Source of the DNA: Eisenbergiella tayi
GTDB lineage: Bacteria > Bacillota > Clostridia > Lachnospirales > Lachnospiraceae
Reading direction: 5' to 3'
Length of the DNA: 64,000 nt
NCBI RefSeq assembly: GCF_001881565.1
Contig: NZ_MPDJ01000013.1
Span: 72,084 to 136,083, forward strand
Shown: positions 17,816 through 25,657 of the stretch, in pieces
Layout: each line of letters starts with the position of its first letter
Numbering within the stretch: position 1 is the first letter of the stretch
Notes under the pieces: generated by a model
What the model was told of the DNA's origin: nothing
What the model saw: only the letters and a program-made list of their open reading frames with translations
Database searches by the model: none
Translations under genes and position numbers: made by a program

Positions 17816-18514
17816 CTATAAAAGACAGCAGCACACGGCAGCTCCCACGCTGACAACAATCAAAACGCAATCCAGCACAGCGATCCGGCTGACATAGTAG
17901 CTTTCTTTCTTGTAGGGGCTTTCAATTCCCCTGACTATGGCAGAAGCTGCTAACTCGTCCGCGATCTTTAAGGAGCGGAACACCATCGGAACAATGGCGT
18001 ATTCCAACGTGTCCATTGGATGCCTCAAAACATTGCCGACCGATTTTAAGAAGCCACGAATTTTCATGGCTTCCCTGACTTCTCCAAATTCATGCAGCAC
18101 AGTCGGCGCAAAGCGGAGCATGACGATCAATACAAGCATGATATGGGTAGAAATCGGCATTCTTCTCAAGCTGGCCGTTAATTTGCCAGAGGGGATTTTA
18201 GCCAGAAGATAGGCAGGCATAGCCGGAAGCAAAAGTTTGTAGACCATGCTGAGCAACAGTGGAGATGGGACACTGATTTTATATTTCATTTCAATCAGTA
18301 GCCATACAAGTGCAACCATATAAATTGAAAAGCACCCAATCGCCTGACGAAACAAACTAAACCAGCACAGGATCAAACAAATCCAAAGGGTAAAAATTCC
18401 ATGTCCTAAAAAACTTGTTGTAAGGAAAGTAACAAGACAAGCGCACAGCGTCAGGAAAAGAACTGTGCGCCCGTCAATTCGATCAATCCGTCTGCTTTTT
18501 GATACGGCCATCAT
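17816..18514 (-). CDS. ECF transporter transmembrane subunit EcfT (CbiQ family)
   Basis: 232-aa integral membrane protein with about five helices. The coupling region (ALVRGIESP-like, here SAIVRGIESPYKKESYYVS near residue 190, and an earlier A-IRGF in MKIRGFLKS) is the ATPase contact typical of EcfT. It overlaps the upstream S-component gene by 4 bp (ATGA) and precedes the double ATPase by 10 bp. Confidence 0.85.
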   Translation of the reverse strand: MMAVSKSRRIDRIDGRTVLFLTLCACLVTFLTTSFLGHGIFTLWICLILCWFSLFRQAIGCFSIYMVALVWLLIEMKYKISVPSPLLLSMVYKLLLPAMPAYLLAKIPSGKLTASLRRMPISTHIMLVLIVMLRFAPTVLHEFGEVREAMKIRGFLKSVGNVLRHPMDTLEYAIVPMVFRSLKIADELAASAIVRGIESPYKKESYYVSRIAVLDCVLIVVSVGAAVCCCLL

Positions 18515-19122
18515 CCTACAATGCCTGCCTTTTGGAAATGCTTTCTGAGCAGACGCTGGCCAAACAACGTGCCGAGGATTGCAAGAACCGCAGTAATAAC
18601 AACGCCCAAAAGCATCAGCGCAGGAGACGTTACCATAGAGAGCTGCATATTTAAAGTGTTGGCATCAAAACCACTGTTTGCAGCCATTTCCTGATAACTG
18701 TCCCAGGACCACCACAACGGTACGGCACAACCTACAAAATTACCGATTGAGTTGACCATCCAGCCAATTCGGTTACGAACCGCACTTTGGTATGTATTCT
18801 TGCCAACCATGCACAGTTCGGCAACGAGAGCTACAATCAAAAAATAGGGAATCAAGAACATATAACCCATAACTCCTTGAATCACCCCATAAACCGCAGC
18901 CCATGCAAACAACAGTCCGTGTTTGTTGACGCGGTTTGCTGCAACCAGATAAAAGATTGCGCCGATAAATGCATCAATTCCGGCAGAGCCGTACAAATAT
19001 ACTACCGGAAAAGGCAATGTAACCATACCAATTATCATTGCAATAGCAAAATTGATGACCATCATTGCGGCAATCGTCATAATATCGCGAATGCCAAACT
19101 TTTTCTTCACCGTTTGTTCCAT
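18511..19122 (-). CDS. MptD-family ECF transporter S component
   Basis: 203-aa membrane protein with six predicted helices, the substrate-binding subunit of an ECF-type importer (MptD family). First gene of the operon, with AAGGAGG 7 bases before ATG. The substrate of this family is not firmly known; the combination with a DtxR repressor suggests a metal complex. The gene is preceded by an 18-bp perfect inverted repeat. Confidence 0.82.
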   Translation of the reverse strand: MEQTVKKKFGIRDIMTIAAMMVINFAIAMIIGMVTLPFPVVYLYGSAGIDAFIGAIFYLVAANRVNKHGLLFAWAAVYGVIQGVMGYMFLIPYFLIVALVAELCMVGKNTYQSAVRNRIGWMVNSIGNFVGCAVPLWWSWDSYQEMAANSGFDANTLNMQLSMVTSPALMLLGVVITAVLAILGTLFGQRLLRKHFQKAGIVG

Positions 19123-19144
19123 CTTTGAAACCTCCTTAAAATAA

Positions 19145-19184
19145 AATGACAGCGTAGTTAGTAATAACTAACTACGCTGTCATT
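19145..19184. promoter_or_regulatory. 18-bp perfect inverted repeat before the importer operon
   Basis: AATGACAGCGTAGTTAGT (19145-19162), loop AATA, then its exact complement (19167-19184). On the minus strand it is followed by a T-rich tract and the ribosome site of the S-component gene. Each arm carries TAGTTAG, which recurs at 19204-19210 (CTAACTA) and upstream of the AraC gene. It could serve as terminator of araC, attenuator, or AraC/other operator. Confidence 0.6.
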
Positions 19185-19254
19185 CTACACCGGTTTGCAG
19201 TCTCTAACTACTCCAAAGGGAAAAGTAAATCAAGAAAACAGCCCAAAAGTTAAA

Positions 19255-20205
19255 TCACTTTTTTGCTTTACGGTAATCCTTTGGAAGCATTCCAAACACT
19301 TCTTGAAAGGCTCGCGCAAATTTACTAATATTTGAATATCCAAGTTCACCGGCTATTTGCGTGATTGATTGATCTGTTTCCTGCAAATAAACAGCCGCAA
19401 GATTCATTTTATACTTTTTGATATGTGCATAGGGCGTATCGCCATAAATCTGTTTGAAAATAGCTTGAAATGTGACCTTGCTCATTGGCTCCTTTCGCAA
19501 AAGTTCTTCTATGGATATTTTTTTGTCGAGGTTTTCTATGAGCTGTTGGCGGATGCGTTTGATGATTTCAATTTGTTCTTTGGCATAATACGTTGCCTCA
19601 TACTGATCTTCAATCCGCAGCTGTTTGATATGGTAAAATAGTTCCAATAATTTGATCCGGAAGTAATTTCTCCCTTCAATACCTTTTGCCGCGTACAATT
19701 CATCGAAGATATGTAACAGACGCTGAGGCGTTCGACATAAAAACCACTTTTTTTCTAATTCCAGTTCTCGTCCCAGATTTAGAACATCAATGTTGTAGTA
19801 CGAAAAAATCTGTTGCGTTTCCGCATCGACAGAATCCTTATCAATCACACAGCTTAGTCCTACGCCATATCCAAAGGGAAAAGAATAGGCCGCAGGAATA
19901 TTAGCAAGAGCATTGATACATAATTCTCCTTCTTTCATATGAAAAACCTTATTATTCCTTAGTTCAAATTCAACGCGCCCCTTTTGGTAATGACGAATTT
20001 CAATGATATTTTTATTTGGAATGGGTTCACGGAAGGTGTCTGTACAATTAAAGTCCATAAAGATCAAATCAATACCAAGGAACAGCGCATAATCATATAG
20101 AACCCCTATTCCATTGCACTTGTATTCAACTTTCGTGTAATCATTGCACACCTCAGCGAATGTCGCACCTTCACCATACCATTCTAAGCCATGATGTTGG
20201 ATCAT
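19255..20205 (-). CDS. AraC-family transcriptional regulator
   Basis: 316 aa. The C-terminal double HTH is clear (SIEELLRKEPMSKVTFQAIFKQIYG, then DQSITQIAGELGYSNISKFARAF and FGMLPKDYRKAKK). The N-terminal 200 residues form a ligand/sensor domain with little similarity to sugar-binding AraC proteins. It lies upstream of and on the same strand as the importer operon, like YbtA, which activates siderophore genes when the ferric siderophore is present. Probable activator of the cluster. Confidence 0.88.
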   Translation of the reverse strand: MIQHHGLEWYGEGATFAEVCNDYTKVEYKCNGIGVLYDYALFLGIDLIFMDFNCTDTFREPIPNKNIIEIRHYQKGRVEFELRNNKVFHMKEGELCINALANIPAAYSFPFGYGVGLSCVIDKDSVDAETQQIFSYYNIDVLNLGRELELEKKWFLCRTPQRLLHIFDELYAAKGIEGRNYFRIKLLELFYHIKQLRIEDQYEATYYAKEQIEIIKRIRQQLIENLDKKISIEELLRKEPMSKVTFQAIFKQIYGDTPYAHIKKYKMNLAAVYLQETDQSITQIAGELGYSNISKFARAFQEVFGMLPKDYRKAKK

Positions 20206-20223
20206 CAGAATAGCCCTCCTTTT

Positions 20224-20246
20224 GGTTAGCTGCTTCTAACTATAAT
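20224..20246 (-). promoter_or_regulatory. araC promoter with TAGTTAG repeats
   Basis: On the minus strand TATTATAGTTAGAAGCAGC then TAAC: an interrupted GTTAG/CTAAC inverted repeat overlapping a -10-like TATTAT. It shares the TAGTTAG word with the operon hairpin at 19145-19184. Confidence 0.45.
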
Positions 20247-20350
20247 ATGCCATTTGAAGGAAGCAGTCAAGATAAAGCCAAAGTAAGACTTGCAGATAAC
20301 AGTATTGGTAGAGGAAGCGAAGACGCTTTGTCCGTTGCTGCACGGGCAAA

Positions 20351-20428
20351 TTATGTTATTGTTTCTTGATGAGGGCAGGCAGCCTGGAGCCGTTCAAAAG
20401 CCTCTGTGCTAATAAACTCTGAAAACAA
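20351..20428 (-). pseudogene. 3' relic of a second DtxR-type repressor gene
   Basis: The minus-strand frame reads EFISTEAFERLQAA before a stop. This matches the C-terminus of the intact repressor at 12389 (EHVISSESFERLKET) at most positions. Upstream sequence in the frame is unrelated, so only the tail survives. It marks the other edge of the importer cargo block and suggests a duplication or replacement of the regulator. Confidence 0.55.
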
Positions 20429-20469
20429 CGCTATATGCAGACCATGAAGCCTGATCAGATATAAGAGTA

Positions 20470-20610
20470 ATGTCAACACAATATAGAACAAACCGAAAGA
20501 GCCTAGGAACTGAAAATTTTTCTCTTAACCAACAGATAGAGGAAGGCACACAAAGTGAATATCATTTTTCACAGTTTATCAGCACAATTATTGACCAGTA
20601 CACAAAATAA
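20470..20610 (+). pseudogene. short ORF, possible gene remnant
   Basis: 46-codon frame from ATG 20470 to TAA 20608-20610, ending FISTIIDQYTK, without a ribosome site. A terminator follows at 20634. Composition is protein-like (Gln, Glu, Ser, Phe), so it may be the end of a lost gene. Family not recognised. Confidence 0.3.
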
Positions 20611-20633
20611 TATTCTCTATTCTGTGTGTTGTG

Positions 20634-20659
20634 GAGGCCACAAAAAGGCCTCTTATTTT
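20634..20659 (+). terminator. rho-independent terminator
   Basis: GAGGCC (20634-20639), loop of 7, GGCCTC (20647-20652), then TTATTTTTTT. It insulates the oriT/MobC region from upstream transcription. Confidence 0.8.
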
Positions 20660-20740
20660 TTTGCAAATTTTTCTTTCCAAAGCGCTATTTTGCGGGTAGT
20701 TTGAAAGCTTTTCAGAGTATTAGGAGTGGAGGAAAAGAAA

Positions 20741-20820
20741 AACAGCAAGCATAGGGAGTGTGGCTACACTCCCGGCAAACGGCTTCCCGTTTGTATCTTG
20801 GGGAAGTCCCCAAACCCCTG
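20741..20820 (+). other. oriT: oriT-like element, ICE-1 copy upstream of mobC
   Basis: Begins AGCAAGCATAGG, then a perfect hairpin GGGAGTGT-GGCT-ACACTCCC (20754-20773), a variable stem (AAACGG/CCGTTT) and the 16-bp palindrome TTGGGGAAGTCCCCAA (20798-20813). Three other copies share the word AGCAAGCATAGG, the first hairpin in covaried form and the last palindrome. The position directly before mobC and the relaxase makes it the best oriT candidate. Confidence 0.65.
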
Positions 20821-20839
20821 AATGAAGGAAGGTGAGAAA

Positions 20840-21169
20840 ATGGCAAACCGAAAACGGAAGTTTGTGCTGCGCGTCCCCGTGACGCCGGAGGAAAGGGCGC
20901 TCATTCAAGCGAAGATGGCCCAGCTTGGCACAAGGAACTTTTCTGCCTACGCCCGGAAAGTGCTGATCGACGGCTATATCGTCCACATGGACACCAGCGA
21001 CATCCGGGCGCAGACCGCAGAGCTGCAAAAAATCGGCGTCAACGTCAACCAGATTGCAAGGCGTATCAACAGTACCGGGGCTGTGTACGCGCAGGACGTG
21101 GAGGACATCAAGGGGGCGCTGGCACAGATATGGCAGTTACAAAGATACATCCTATCAAGTCAACGCTGA
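20840..21169 (+). CDS. mobC: MobC-type relaxosome accessory protein
   Basis: 109-aa protein from ATG 20840 (GGAAGGTGAG upstream; an earlier in-frame ATG lacks a site). Ribbon-helix-helix-like N-terminus (KFVLRVPVTPEERALIQAKMAQLG) and the MobC motif IGVNVNQIARRINSTG. It binds oriT and helps the relaxase open the DNA. Overlaps the relaxase start by 40 bp, exactly the overlap seen in ICE-2. Confidence 0.92.
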   Translation: MANRKRKFVLRVPVTPEERALIQAKMAQLGTRNFSAYARKVLIDGYIVHMDTSDIRAQTAELQKIGVNVNQIARRINSTGAVYAQDVEDIKGALAQIWQLQRYILSSQR

Positions 21170-22464
21170 GAAAAGCGCTGGACTACATCGAGAACCCGGA
21201 CAAGACCGATGAAAAGCTGTTCGTTTCTTCCTATGGCTGTTCCTATGAAACGGCGGATATTGAGTTTCAAATGCTGTTAGATCAGGCGCTCAAGAAAGGC
21301 AACAATCTGGCTCACCACCTGATACAAGCTTTTGAGCCGGGCGAAACCACGCCGGAGCAGGCCCACGAGATCGGGCGGCAGCTTGCCGATGAAGTGCTTG
21401 GCGGGAAATATCCCTATGTGATAACCACCCACATAGACAAGGGCCATCTGCATAACCACATCATTTTCTGCGCGGTGGATATGGCAAACCAGCGCAAGTA
21501 TATTTCCAACCGCCAGAGCTATGCCTATATCCGGCGCACCAATGACCGGCTGTGCAGGGAACACGGCCTGTCCGTGGTGATGCCGGGCAAGGACAAGGGA
21601 AAGAGCTATGCCGAATGGGACGCCCAGCGCAAGGGCAAGAGCTGGAAAGCAAAGCTGAAAACCGCCATTGACGCGGCCATCCCGCAGGCCAGAGATTTTG
21701 ACAGTTTCCTGCGGCTCATGGAGGCGCAGGGCTACGAGATGAAACGCGGGAAATTCATTTCATTCCGCTCCCCCGGACAGGAACGCTTTACCCGCTGCAA
21801 AACCTTGGGGGTGGACTACACCGAAGAAGCCATTACCCGGCGTATCAAGGGGCTGGCTGTGGACAGAGGGCCGAAGCGTAAAGTGGAACAGGGAATTTCC
21901 TTGCGTATTGAGATTGAAAACAATATCAAGGCGCAGCAATCGGCGGGCTATGCGCGGTGGGCGAAGCTCTACAACTTGAAGCAGGCCGCCAAAGCCTTAA
22001 ACTTCCTGACGGAACACCAGATTGAGAGCTACGAGGGCTTGGAAAGCAGGCTGGACGAGATCAGCACAGCCAACGACGAAGCCGCCGCTGCCCTGAAAGC
22101 AGTGGAGCGCCGCCTTGGAGAAATGGCTCTGCTGATAAAGCAGATTTCCACCTACAAGCAGACCAGGCCCGTGGCGCTGGAATACCACAGGGCCAAAGAC
22201 AAGGCCGCGTTCCGGCGAGAGCATGAGAGCCAGCTTATTTTGTATGAAGCTGCGGCGAGGGCGCTCAAAGAGGCCGGGATGAAGAAGCTCCCCAATCTGT
22301 ATGCGCTCAAAGCCGAGTATAAAAAGCTGGACGGAGAACGGGAACGGCTGTCAGAACAGTATAACGAGGTAAAGAAAGAGCTGAAAGAATACGGCATTAT
22401 CAAGCAGAATGTGGACAGCATTTTGCGGGTGACGCCGGGAAAGGAGCAGATACAGGAGCTATGA
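21130..22464 (+). CDS. relaxase (MobA/VirD2-like, MOBP type)
   Basis: 444-aa DNA-nicking transesterase that starts ICE transfer. Motif I Tyr region ALDYIENPDKTDE, and the metal-binding HxHNH motif in THIDKGHLHNHIIFC (near residue 105). The C-terminal half is a coiled-coil-rich accessory region. Intact, with 4-bp overlap to the Cys-rich gene. Related along its length to the ICE-2 relaxase at 59534-60880. Confidence 0.93.
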   Translation: MAVTKIHPIKSTLRKALDYIENPDKTDEKLFVSSYGCSYETADIEFQMLLDQALKKGNNLAHHLIQAFEPGETTPEQAHEIGRQLADEVLGGKYPYVITTHIDKGHLHNHIIFCAVDMANQRKYISNRQSYAYIRRTNDRLCREHGLSVVMPGKDKGKSYAEWDAQRKGKSWKAKLKTAIDAAIPQARDFDSFLRLMEAQGYEMKRGKFISFRSPGQERFTRCKTLGVDYTEEAITRRIKGLAVDRGPKRKVEQGISLRIEIENNIKAQQSAGYARWAKLYNLKQAAKALNFLTEHQIESYEGLESRLDEISTANDEAAAALKAVERRLGEMALLIKQISTYKQTRPVALEYHRAKDKAAFRREHESQLILYEAAARALKEAGMKKLPNLYALKAEYKKLDGERERLSEQYNEVKKELKEYGIIKQNVDSILRVTPGKEQIQEL

Positions 22465-22814
22465 ACATACCGAGAATGAATTACCGCCAGTACCGCAAGG
22501 CCCGGCGGCTCACGCATGAGTGTTGTAATTACTGTGACGGAAACTGCCTCCTGCTGGACGATGGCGAGGAATGTGTCTGTGTGCAGAGCATTTCCTATTC
22601 CGTGCTGTGCCGATGGTTTCAGGCTGCCGTCCTCCCGCTGGACGCGACACTTTATGCCGAACTGATGGAGCGAAGCCAAGCGCGGCGTTGCCGGGAATGC
22701 GGGGCACTGTTTTCTCCCAGACGTCCAAACTGCCTCTACTGTCCAGACTGTGCCAAGAAACGCAAGCGCCAGAGCAAGAAGCTGTGGGCAAGGAAACACC
22801 GGGAGCATGCGTAG
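22461..22814 (+). CDS. Cys-rich VLP-domain protein
   Basis: 117-aa cysteine-rich protein: CCNYCDGNCLLLDDGEECVC, then a C-terminal CRECGALFSPRRPNCLYCPDC zinc ribbon. Matches the Cys_rich_VLP family of ICEs, role unknown, probably nucleic-acid binding. Start overlaps the relaxase stop (ATGA). Its stop codon lies inside the 112-nt repeated element, as in ICE-2. Confidence 0.85.
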   Translation: MNIPRMNYRQYRKARRLTHECCNYCDGNCLLLDDGEECVCVQSISYSVLCRWFQAAVLPLDATLYAELMERSQARRCRECGALFSPRRPNCLYCPDCAKKRKRQSKKLWARKHREHA

Positions 22815-22923
22815 AAAAAGTAATGGGAAAAGGCCCTGAAATATCAGGGCTTTTTCCTTTGGTCAGAGGGGTGGGTACTATGTTACTACCTTTTCTCCTG
22901 GAAGCGGCATTTACTTTTTCTAC
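22811..22923. repeat. 112-nt covarying element, ICE-1 copy 1
   Basis: Ends GTAGAAAAAGTAA and TTACTTTTTCTAC are perfect complements. Inside: a GCCCTGAAATATCAGGGC hairpin followed by T's, a GGGTACTAT segment, and ACCTTTTCTCCTGG. Copies at 24176, 39200 and 59028 share this layout. Confidence 0.75.
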
Positions 22924-23095
22924 AAGGTGATACCGATATCCCGCTCTCATTTCTGCGTTGCCATTCTGTTTCTTTTTCCTATGGCTTTCCCCACAATCAT
23001 ATATCCTTGAAAAATCAGTAGATTTTTCGATGGAGTTTCTATATAATAAAATCAGTTAGTTAATGCGAACTTAGTAAGAGCAAGGAGGTTATTCC

Positions 23096-23734
23096 ATGGG
23101 GATTCTCAAACAGTTTTTTAACAACACCCGAAAGCCGAACGGTTGGATGGGGAAATTGATGGTCAACGGTATGAATCAAGGGCATGCCGCTGTTTCCGAT
23201 TGGGGCCTTTCCTATTTTCCAGATGTACCGGGGGCAGCTCATTCTATGCTGGCGGATTTCGGATGTGGTGGAGGACGCAATACCGCAGAACTTTTAAAAC
23301 GGTTTCCGGAGGCAAGAGTGACAGCCCTGGATTATTCCAAGGTCGCTTGCGACAAAACAAAGCAATTCAATCGGAATGAGGTGCAGGCTGGGAGATGTAA
23401 CGTTGTGCAGGGGGATGTGTCCCGCCTTCCCTTTGAAGCGGCGACATTTGATGTGATCACTGCCTTTGAAACGGTCTATTTCTGGCCGGGGCCAGTGGAG
23501 AGCTTTCAAGAAGTCTGGCGGGTACTGAAACCGGGTGGCACATTTATGATTGTGAATGAATCGGATGGTAGGAACACAAAAGACGAAAAATGGGCTGGTA
23601 TCATCGATGGAATGCGTATTTTTACGCAGGAGCGGTTGACACAATACTTAAAAGATGCAGGCTTTTCCCAGATAGCCGCACATGTAAATCGGAAACAACA
23701 CTGGATTTGTCTCCTGGCGGAGAAAGCACGGTAA
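23096..23734 (+). CDS. class I SAM-dependent methyltransferase
   Basis: 212 aa with the SAM-binding motif I LADFGCGGGRNTAELLKRFP, acidic loop TALDYSK, motif II VITAFETVYFWPG and a GGTFMIVNE post-motif. UbiE/small-molecule type, not a DNA or rRNA enzyme by motif. ATG with AAGGAGG upstream. It lies with the next gene between two copies of the 112-nt element, so it is an inserted cargo. Substrate unknown; the promoter region contains AGTTAGTTA, like the importer operators. Confidence 0.85.
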   Translation: MGILKQFFNNTRKPNGWMGKLMVNGMNQGHAAVSDWGLSYFPDVPGAAHSMLADFGCGGGRNTAELLKRFPEARVTALDYSKVACDKTKQFNRNEVQAGRCNVVQGDVSRLPFEAATFDVITAFETVYFWPGPVESFQEVWRVLKPGGTFMIVNESDGRNTKDEKWAGIIDGMRIFTQERLTQYLKDAGFSQIAAHVNRKQHWICLLAEKAR

Positions 23735-23803
23735 GAGGAATCGCCGATTCAAAATTCGGATTTATAGAGATTTCTTACTTACAACATAGGATGGAGGGAT
23801 AGA

Positions 23804-24136
23804 ATGACACGCGGAGAGATTTGGAAAGATTTTTTGAAACATACTGTTTTGACCTTGGTAATCGCACTGTTTCTGTTTTTGATCTTCAAGTCTGTTTTTA
23901 CCAAAAACGGCGAAACGGAATATTTTTATGTCTGGCTCTGTTGCGGGATTCCCTTTGGGATTCGGAGGATGTTTGTCTGGCTGGTTCCCCATGGATATGA
24001 CTTAGGCGGTTCGGTTGGTATTATTGCGGTGAACTTTATAATAGGCGGCCTGATCGGCGGGGTCATCCTGACCTGGCGTCTGGTGGTTGCTGTATGGTAT
24101 ATTCCTCTTACCATTTACCGATTGCTCACAAATTGA
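23804..24136 (+). CDS. small integral membrane protein (DUF6050-like)
   Basis: 110 aa with three hydrophobic segments (about 17-35, 50-70, 75-105), motifs GIPFGIRRMFVWLVPHGYDLGG and WYIPLTIYRLL. It seems to match the DUF6050 family. Located 69 bp downstream of the methyltransferase with its own ATGGAGG-type ribosome site; probably the same transcription unit. Confidence 0.65.
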   Translation: MTRGEIWKDFLKHTVLTLVIALFLFLIFKSVFTKNGETEYFYVWLCCGIPFGIRRMFVWLVPHGYDLGGSVGIIAVNFIIGGLIGGVILTWRLVVAVWYIPLTIYRLLTN

Positions 24137-24175
24137 GTTGGATTTCTGGTTGAGTTCTAAAATGTCAGGGAATAC

Positions 24176-24286
24176 GTAGAAAAAGCAACGGGGAAAAGCC
24201 CTGAAATATGGGGGATTTTTTCTTAGTCGGGAGTATATCTGCGTGTTATTATCATTCCCCCCGGAATCAGAGGTTACTTTTTCTAC
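24176..24286. repeat. 112-nt covarying element, ICE-1 copy 2
   Basis: Ends GTAGAAAAAGCAA and TTACTTTTTCTAC, one mismatch (a G-U pair if the minus strand is the folded one). Same orientation as copy 1, so the methyltransferase module is bracketed by direct repeats. Confidence 0.75.
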
Positions 24287-24449
24287 AAATGGCAGCGTAG
24301 CTTCTTTCTCCTTGTTTGCCTGATTCTGCCGCAGCCTGTATATCGGGAAGGTTGAAACGAAAGAGCAGCCAAAGCGAATAATCCCTGCACTGCTGCAAAC
24401 GGTCACGTTTGATGTATCAAAACGGGATGGATTGGTATGACACGCGAAA

Positions 24450-24497
24450 AAAAGCGCCGGACGCAAGGGCTATATAGCCCCCGCGCCCGGCGCTTTT
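24450..24497. terminator. bidirectional terminator at the end of the ICE-1 transfer operon
   Basis: AAAAGCGCCGG (24450-24460) pairs with CCGGCGCTTTT (24487-24497) with T-runs both ways and an inner GGGCTATATAGCCC palindrome. Ends the minus-strand operon. Confidence 0.85.
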
Positions 24498-24508
24498 GCC
24501 TGCTTGGG

Positions 24509-24709
24509 TTATTCGCCTGTGAAATAGAACCGCTGCGCCTCAAAGGCGGCGTCGCTCATGGCCTCCAGCTTATCAAGGGACTGACGGGCCAGCGCCGCCA
24601 TATCCTCGTTCACCTCTGGCAGAACGGCCTGGATTGCTCCCGCTGTCCTGCGCCGGTCACTCTTATGATACATACCAATCATGTTTTCTTCTTCTACGGT
24701 GAAATACAT
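24509..24709 (-). CDS. transposon-transfer assisting protein (TTRAP family)
   Basis: 66-aa acidic helical protein, MYFTVEEENMIGMYH.., matching the small TTRAP family of ICE operons and homologous to the protein at 58471-58677. Last gene of the operon, 3 bases after the preceding stop. Function in transfer unproven. Confidence 0.8.
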   Translation of the reverse strand: MYFTVEEENMIGMYHKSDRRRTAGAIQAVLPEVNEDMAALARQSLDKLEAMSDAAFEAQRFYFTGE

Positions 24710-24712
24710 TCC

Positions 24713-25657
24713 TCATACCTCCAATTCGTTTTTCTTGGTGTGGGGCGGGGCCTTTTTCGGGGCACTAGCCTGTTTCGTTTCGGAAAGCTGTCTGCGGATG
24801 GAGGCACGGGGCCTCCGCACCTCTTTCTCCCGGTTTTCGTCCTTGTGTATCACCGCATACAGCCCATGCCGATCTCTCATGCCGGTAAAGCACAGGGATT
24901 TATAAGGCAGCATGGAAAAGAGGCGGTCAGTGTCCTTGCTGGACGCGATCTGCACAAAGTATGGGGACAGCTCCACCATGAAATGTGTCTTGTTTGGGCT
25001 GTTGGGGGCGGACAGCTCTTTCAGTCCTGCCACTATGCGCCGGGCCTCCCTCATAATCAGTTCATTCCGCAGGACAGCGACGTGGCTTTTGAAGTCGCCG
25101 GGGGCAAGCGGCTCCCGGCTTCTCTGCTCCTGCCGCAGCACTTCACGCAGGTTTTCCGGCTCGTTGGGCTTGGCCTCATACCGCAGGAACGCCCCCAACT
25201 TGGGGTCAGGGCTCCCGTTAAAATACTGCGCGGCGGGCTGCTCCTTGTCGCCCTTTTCATAATGCAAAATGAGATTGTCCGCTTTTACCGCCTCGGCTAT
25301 AACGTGCCGGAAATGCTGCTGGTAGTCCAGCTCATAGAGAGTTCCACGGATTTTCCCGCCCACTTTGCCGGTCAGCTCCACGGCGTAGGCAAGAACATGG
25401 TCGCGGGTCTGCTCCCCATAAAATTTCCATGTGTTGTATTGTCGGGTGTCCTTCAAGAATACGTCACGTTCCCGGAAACAGTACGTCCCGGAGGGGCGCG
25501 ACATCCACAGCAGGGTTTTATCTTCGGCCTTATCACTGGCGGCGGCCTTACGGATCATTTCTTTGTCAATCTCAAAATCATCCTGATAAAAGGCGGTATT
25601 CTGGCACATGATTTGTTCCAGCGCGGCCAGAACATCCACATTCTCAAACTTATTCAC
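24713..25657 (-). CDS. conserved ICE protein of unknown function
   Basis: 314 aa from GTG 25657, which overlaps the upstream stop by 8 bp and follows a GGAGGTGGGAGG ribosome site; the longer frame to 25780 is only read-through of the overlapping gene. Homologous along its length to 57515-58468 (shared words KFENVD, EDKTLLW, CFRERDVFLKDT, PNSPNKTHFM, KDTDRLFSMLPYK). Ends in a Lys/Pro-rich tail. It always follows the ArdA/ArdC polyprotein, so it may assist it. No family function known to me. Confidence 0.8.
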   Translation of the reverse strand: MNKFENVDVLAALEQIMCQNTAFYQDDFEIDKEMIRKAAASDKAEDKTLLWMSRPSGTYCFRERDVFLKDTRQYNTWKFYGEQTRDHVLAYAVELTGKVGGKIRGTLYELDYQQHFRHVIAEAVKADNLILHYEKGDKEQPAAQYFNGSPDPKLGAFLRYEAKPNEPENLREVLRQEQRSREPLAPGDFKSHVAVLRNELIMREARRIVAGLKELSAPNSPNKTHFMVELSPYFVQIASSKDTDRLFSMLPYKSLCFTGMRDRHGLYAVIHKDENREKEVRRPRASIRRQLSETKQASAPKKAPPHTKKNELEV

